Shown piece by piece: positions 47,911-51,590 of a stretch of DNA of 51,590 nucleotides (its first letter is position 1; each line of letters opens with the position of its first letter). A model generated the notes under the pieces. It saw nothing but the letters and a program-made list of their open reading frames with translations, did not search any database and was not told the DNA's origin. The stretch comes from an uncultured Collinsella sp. (GTDB taxonomy: Bacteria > Actinomycetota > Coriobacteriia > Coriobacteriales > Coriobacteriaceae), in the NCBI GenBank assembly GCA_938023705.1, contig CALJDJ010000062.1, positions 1 through 51,590 of the forward strand. Reading direction: 5' to 3'. The position numbers and the translations under genes were made by a program.

Positions 47911-48714
47911 ATGGCTAACAAAAACGCAGACCGCTTTTTGGGGTTTGCTGATGTATATGAAAATGCACGCCCGCGTGTGCCGGCCTATCCCGCCAAGGTG
48001 CTGTGCCGCTATTTGGGGCGGCGACCGCAGACGGTGGTAGATTTGGGATGCGGCACCGGATTGTCCACCGAAATTTGGCCGGACTACGCCGATACCGTTA
48101 TCGGGGTGGAACCGAGTGAGGATATGTTCGCCGTTGCCGCACAAAAAACCACCGACGTCATGACCTTTCGTCACGGCACCGGCGAGGCGACCGGACTGCC
48201 GGACGAGTGCGCCGACATTGTGATTTGCTCACAATCGTTTCACTGGATGGAACCGGTTGCGACGCTGCGCGAGGTGGATCGCATCCTGAAAAACGATGGC
48301 GTTTTCGCCACGGTAGATTGCGATTGGCCCGCTGTCACCAAATGGCAGGCGGAAAAAGCGTATATGGATCTGTACACCAAGGTGAAGCAGATCGAATCGG
48401 CGGTGCCGGAAATTCGCGCATCGTTCACCCATTACGACAAAAAGCGGCATTTGCAGAACATTCAGAACTGCGGTGCATTTGTGTATACGCGCGAGCTGCT
48501 GTTCGCCAGCGAGGAGAGCTGTACCAAGCAACGGTTCAAGGATATTATCATGAGCCAGGGCAGCTTGCAGGCGATTCTCAAACGCCGCCCCGAGCTGATT
48601 GAAGAAGATGTGGCGGCATTTTCGACTGCCATTGACCAAATTTATGACGACCAGCCGTTTTTCATCGAATTCTGCTACCGGATGCGGGTGGGAATCAAAT
48701 CTCCCACCGCTTGA
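47911..48714 (+). CDS. Class I SAM-dependent methyltransferase
   Basis: A 267-residue methyltransferase. SAM motif I is VVDLGCGTGLST (42-53), the acidic residue after it is IGVEPS, and the SQSFHWMEP block is typical of the UbiE/COQ5-like Methyltransf_11 group often annotated as putative small-molecule methyltransferases. AAGGAG lies 11 bases before the ATG. It is a single-gene unit between a good promoter and a shared terminator, divergent from spoIIIA. The substrate is unknown. Confidence 0.9.
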   Translation: MANKNADRFLGFADVYENARPRVPAYPAKVLCRYLGRRPQTVVDLGCGTGLSTEIWPDYADTVIGVEPSEDMFAVAAQKTTDVMTFRHGTGEATGLPDECADIVICSQSFHWMEPVATLREVDRILKNDGVFATVDCDWPAVTKWQAEKAYMDLYTKVKQIESAVPEIRASFTHYDKKRHLQNIQNCGAFVYTRELLFASEESCTKQRFKDIIMSQGSLQAILKRRPELIEEDVAAFSTAIDQIYDDQPFFIEFCYRMRVGIKSPTA

Positions 48715-48732
48715 ATCTGTTTGCAGACACAA

Positions 48733-48780
48733 CAAAAACCGGCAGCGCCTCTGATCTTCAGAAGTGCTGCCGGTTTTTGT
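48733..48780. terminator. Bidirectional terminator between convergent genes
   Basis: AAAAACCGGCAGC and GCTGCCGGTTTTT form a 13-bp perfect stem with T-runs on both strands. It ends the methyltransferase (+) and histidine kinase (-) transcripts. Confidence 0.93.
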
Positions 48781-48785
48781 TATAC

Positions 48786-50021
48786 TTATTTTAGTGTGGC
48801 TATAAACTCAATAACATTGTCGGGCTGCAGCTGTGCTTTGATGGAGCCTTTGTGCCCTTCCGCAATGCTGCGGGCGATGGACAACCCAATACCAAACCCG
48901 CCGGTTTGACCGTTGCGGGAGGGATCCGCCCGATAAAAGCGGTCAAACAGCTTGTCCGCGTCGGCGGGGTCCATCGGCGCGCATGGATTCGCGCAGCGGA
49001 TTACCACGCCTTTTTTGCCTTTTTCCAGCGCAAAGCGGATGGGGCTGTCGGGTGTGGCGTATTTGATGGCGTTATCCAGCAAAATCGACACCAGCTGGCG
49101 GATGGCGTATTCATCGCCGTTATAGGTTAGCCCCGGTGCAATCGACACCGAAAGCTCATGCCCCTTGGAGGCGGCAAAATCACGAAACGATTCCGCCGTG
49201 TCACCCACCGCGTCGCTGATACCAAACATTTCAAAATGCAGCGGCGAATCTTCCTCGTCCATGCGCGACAACGTGACCAGCGCGTTGACCAGCTCTTTCA
49301 GCTTTTCGGTTTGCGCCATCGCCTTGTCGATCCACTTTTGCTGACCGGTTTCCATTTCCAGCACCTTAAGACTGGTGGCAATCACGGTAATGGGGGTTTT
49401 CAGCTCGTGGCTGGCATCGGTGATGAATTGTTTTTGGCGTTCGGATGCCTTCACCACCGGATCGATCGCCCGTCGGGAAAAGATGCACACCACCACATAC
49501 ACCAGCGCGATACACACCGCCGCCGCCGCCACTGACAGCAGCGCTAATGTTCCCATGCTGCGCATTTCCTGATGACAATCGAGGAAAATTGCCATAAAGC
49601 GCCCCTCGCCGTTGTCCACCACATAGTATTTGTAGCCAGAGGAAAAGCCCATACCGGTGCCGTGCTTTTGCGCAATCGCCAGATAGGTATCGGTATCATC
49701 CTCGGTAACCGCGGCGATTTTGTCCAGATCCGCTTTGACCAGCGTGCCATCCTCGGTATACCGCAGCACAAAATAGCGGGTGGTATAAGGCGTTTCCTGT
49801 GTAAACTGGCCATCGGGACGCTTGCCGAGGTGATCATCCGGCGGCGACGCAGGTGCCGGAAGCGCCCCCTGGTTGTCGCCCAACACCTGCAGCATATTGG
49901 TCAGCGAAGAGTTGACCGATACAAAATTGGCGATGTTCACGATCAGGCACAGCAGCACCATCACCGCGGTAACCGCCAGCATCGCGATGCGGATAAATCG
50001 TTTTCTCAGACGTTTGATCAT
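48786..50021 (-). CDS. Sensor histidine kinase (HisKA type)
   Basis: A 411-residue membrane kinase: helix at about 12-35, an outside sensor region (about 36-160) with the stretch PPDDHLGKRPDG, a second helix near 163-185, then HisKA with the phospho-histidine in FITDASHELKTPITV and an HATPase with LLDNAIKYA and the GGFGIGLSIA G box. It overlaps its regulator by four bases (ATGA), so the two form a pair. GGAGG precedes the ATG. The sensed signal is unknown; the divergent lipoprotein is a plausible target or partner. Confidence 0.95.
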   Translation of the reverse strand: MIKRLRKRFIRIAMLAVTAVMVLLCLIVNIANFVSVNSSLTNMLQVLGDNQGALPAPASPPDDHLGKRPDGQFTQETPYTTRYFVLRYTEDGTLVKADLDKIAAVTEDDTDTYLAIAQKHGTGMGFSSGYKYYVVDNGEGRFMAIFLDCHQEMRSMGTLALLSVAAAAVCIALVYVVVCIFSRRAIDPVVKASERQKQFITDASHELKTPITVIATSLKVLEMETGQQKWIDKAMAQTEKLKELVNALVTLSRMDEEDSPLHFEMFGISDAVGDTAESFRDFAASKGHELSVSIAPGLTYNGDEYAIRQLVSILLDNAIKYATPDSPIRFALEKGKKGVVIRCANPCAPMDPADADKLFDRFYRADPSRNGQTGGFGIGLSIARSIAEGHKGSIKAQLQPDNVIEFIATLK

Positions 50022-50692
50022 GCTGATTCCTCCAGCACATAGCCCAGCCCCCGGTTGGTGCACAGCGTCACATGGGAGCCGATGCCTTTGAGTTTTTTCC
50101 GCAGATTGGAAATATTGACCCACACCACATTGATTTCAGCGTCGCTGTCCCAACCCCAGATTTTTTCCATAATGCGTTCGGCGGAAAATACGATGCGCGG
50201 CGACCGCATAAACATCTCCATCAGCTGGAACTCGCGCCCGCCAAGCCGCACCGAACGCTCCCCGCAACGCAGCAGCCCCGATCCGGCATCCAGTGTGATG
50301 TCGCCAAACGACAGCACCGTGGGGCGATATTCCTCGCCGCGGCGCAGCATGGCGCGCACGCGGCAGATCAGCTCGTCCGGCTCGAACGGTTTTGGCAGAT
50401 AATCGTCGGCGCCCGCGTTAAACCCGGTGATGCGGTCATCCTTTTGCCCCTTGGCAGTCAGCATCATCACGGGGGTATGGATCCCCTCTTCCCGCAGCTT
50501 GCGCAGTACCTCGATACCGTTCATTTTGGGCATCATTACATCCAAAATGATGGCATCGTATTCGCCGGTGGAGCCATATTCATACGCGGCAAAGCCATCG
50601 TTTACCGCGTCCACCGAAAACTGATTCTTTTCAAAGAAAACTGTCAGCGCTTCCGCCAGATCCAGTTCGTCTTCCGCAATCAACAAACGCAT
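50018..50692 (-). CDS. OmpR/PhoB-family response regulator
   Basis: A 224-residue regulator. The receiver has the acidic pair E9/D10 (LIAEDE), phospho-acceptor in IILDVMMP (about D51), MLTAKG and a PKPF lysine. A winged-helix domain follows with LGGREFQLMEMFM and the ISNLRKKL recognition region. The ATG at 50692 has AAAGG at good spacing. A promoter (TTGCAC, 17 bases, TATACT; 50743-50771) and a GCCGGAC/GTCCGGC leader hairpin (50709-50729) lie upstream. It may bind the direct repeats at 50811-50831. Confidence 0.95.
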   Translation of the reverse strand: MRLLIAEDELDLAEALTVFFEKNQFSVDAVNDGFAAYEYGSTGEYDAIILDVMMPKMNGIEVLRKLREEGIHTPVMMLTAKGQKDDRITGFNAGADDYLPKPFEPDELICRVRAMLRRGEEYRPTVLSFGDITLDAGSGLLRCGERSVRLGGREFQLMEMFMRSPRIVFSAERIMEKIWGWDSDAEINVVWVNISNLRKKLKGIGSHVTLCTNRGLGYVLEESA

Positions 50693-50742
50693 ATTGATCA
50701 CCTTTCTGCCGGACCGTGCGTGTCCGGCTTTTGTTTATCCTT

Positions 50743-50771
50743 AGTATAGCGAAAACACGCGCAAAGTGCAA
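50743..50771 (-). promoter_or_regulatory. Promoter of the OmpR-family regulator/kinase operon
   Basis: On the minus strand TTGCAC and TATACT are spaced by 17 bases, about 50 bases before the regulator start. A 7-bp leader hairpin follows, directly before the ribosome site. Confidence 0.75.
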
Positions 50772-50810
50772 CATTCGCGCCCGAGCCGCTGTACCTATAC
50801 AGTAAGGAGG

Positions 50811-50831
50811 CAACCTAAAGCCAACTTAAAG
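50811..50831 (+). promoter_or_regulatory. Direct repeat, likely response-regulator binding site
   Basis: CAACCTAAAG (50811-50820) and CAACTTAAAG (50822-50831) are 9/10 identical and start 11 bases apart, the helical spacing bound by dimers of OmpR-family regulators. They lie between the regulator and the divergent lipoprotein gene, about 130 bases before the lipoprotein start. Confidence 0.55.
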
Positions 50832-50961
50832 AAAAAAAGCGATTTTGCTTTAGCTGTTTTTTAACTGGGCGTTGTACCATACAGCCAGAGAGAACGAAAG
50901 CGGCACACCGCCGTTCTCCTGCAATACCGCCGGGCACCCGGCGTGAAAGGGGTTTTGAAAG

Positions 50962-51590
50962 ATGAAAAAGACCATTGCTTTATTGTGTACGGCAGCTATG
51001 CTGCTATCGTTGTCGGCTTGTGCCGGCAAAGTCACCGATTATTCCAACGCCACCATCACCGGCAAGGTAACCGCCATCAGCGGCAGCAGCGTGACCATGC
51101 AGCTCGGCACGCTGACCGAAGCGGCGGGTGGCACGGGACAGACACCGCCCGACGCTCCCAGCGGCGGGTCGGCAGATAATACCGATCAAAATACTGCCAA
51201 CGACTCTACCAGCAGCACGACTGCCGGCAGCAATAGCAATACCGGATCGACCACCTCCGGTCAGTCTAGCAGCAAAAAGTCGCGACCCTCCAAGCCCGGC
51301 AGCAACGCTTCGGGAGGCAGTTCGAGCGATACGAACACGGACAGCTCCGGCAGCAAGAAATCGCGACCCTCCCAGTCCGGCACTCAAGCAACCGGCACCA
51401 CCGCCAGCAGCGCTTCCGGTAACGCTCAAGCATCGTCCGCTGCCGACAACACCGCGGCGGGCTCGGCGCAAACGCCTCCGGACAAACCGGACGGCGATAA
51501 CGCGGGTGGCGGTCAGACACCTCCCGACGGCGCCCCCGGCGGCACCAGCGTCAGTTTCACCGCCGGCAGCAACACCGCTACCGTGGATCT
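50962..51590 (+). CDS. Ser/Gly/Thr-rich lipoprotein, cut by the window end
   Basis: The first 209 codons are present; the frame is still open at the window edge. A lipoprotein signal (KKTIALLCTAAMLLSLSAC) puts the lipidated cysteine at 20. A short structured block follows (NATITGKVTAISGSSVTMQL), then a long low-complexity linker rich in S, T, G, N and D. Within it KKSRPS occurs twice and QTPPD three times. Near the end VSFTAGSNTATVDL suggests another beta-rich repeat. GAAAGGGG lies upstream of the ATG. It is probably a surface protein spanning the wall and may be controlled by the adjacent two-component system. Function not recognised. Confidence 0.8.
   Translation, partial: MKKTIALLCTAAMLLSLSACAGKVTDYSNATITGKVTAISGSSVTMQLGTLTEAAGGTGQTPPDAPSGGSADNTDQNTANDSTSSTTAGSNSNTGSTTSGQSSSKKSRPSKPGSNASGGSSSDTNTDSSGSKKSRPSQSGTQATGTTASSASGNAQASSAADNTAAGSAQTPPDKPDGDNAGGGQTPPDGAPGGTSVSFTAGSNTATVD

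Noticed and set aside
47764..48174. Minus-strand frame of 136 codons opposite the methyltransferase start
   Set aside because: It covers the promoter and SAM motif of the plus-strand methyltransferase and shows no motif of its own.
35885..51590. Horizontal transfer of a sporulation island into a Coriobacteriia genome
   Set aside because: The right block is ordinary chromosomal housekeeping order with a truncated tlyA at the join and no mobility genes; a contig chimera explains this with fewer assumptions.

Overview
The window reads as two unrelated bacterial genomes joined near position 35,890. Bases 1 to about 35,870 look like a Coriobacteriia gut anaerobe, most like Collinsella: high-GC, with LytTR two-component pairs, a complete arginine deiminase (ADI) operon, a lactose/cellobiose-type PTS operon and many short dispersed repeats. 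Bases from about 35,890 to the end look like an endospore-forming Clostridia, probably Oscillospiraceae/Ruminococcaceae-like. They carry the canonical run nusB, tsaD-like, xseA, xseB, ispA, divPAP, dxs, tlyA and the full spoIIIAA-AH sporulation operon, which Coriobacteriia are not known to have. The join lies inside one open reading frame whose N-terminus is TlyA and whose C-terminus is an ABC-transporter ATPase. I read it as an assembly chimera until reads prove otherwise. Genus assignments are inferred from gene content only.

Left block. At 242-8,846 there is a metallophosphoesterase, a glycosyltransferase/histidine kinase/LytTR regulator operon, a UMF1-type transporter, a zinc-dependent phospholipase C-like protein and a second LytS/LytTR pair. 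At 8,965-11,825 an amidohydrolase sits with an amino-acid permease. A membrane-anchored C39-like peptidase (12,181-13,182) is followed by an intergenic stretch of nested repeats. At 13,635-19,131 are a 6-phospho-beta-glucosidase, PTS IIC, IIB and IIA, and a multidomain PRD regulator, together a beta-glucoside uptake and hydrolysis unit. At 19,521-24,323 the operon transporter-arcA-argF-arcC converts arginine to ornithine, CO2, ammonia and ATP. Divergent from it are a second, unusual arcA-like gene and an HTH/S24-like regulator, and then a second arcC. Over 1,048 bp the two arcC regions differ at one base, including their terminators.

The rest of the left block holds a DUF3830 gene pair with a long leader, a repeat-flanked ATPase remnant, a FucO-type alcohol dehydrogenase, a DUF1275 membrane protein, YgiQ, a CPBP protease and a solitary RelB/DinJ antitoxin bracketed by a repeated 27-mer.

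Right block. All genes from dxs back to nusB are tightly packed and often overlap by 4 nt, forming a housekeeping operon for isoprenoid precursors, RNA modification and exonuclease VII. An asp23 gene with its own clear promoter follows, then the eight-gene spoIIIA operon. A SAM methyltransferase with a good promoter is separated by a shared terminator from an OmpR-family regulator/histidine kinase pair. Divergent from that pair, a Ser/Gly-rich lipoprotein runs off the end of the window. No tRNA, rRNA, CRISPR array, intact transposase or prophage was seen.
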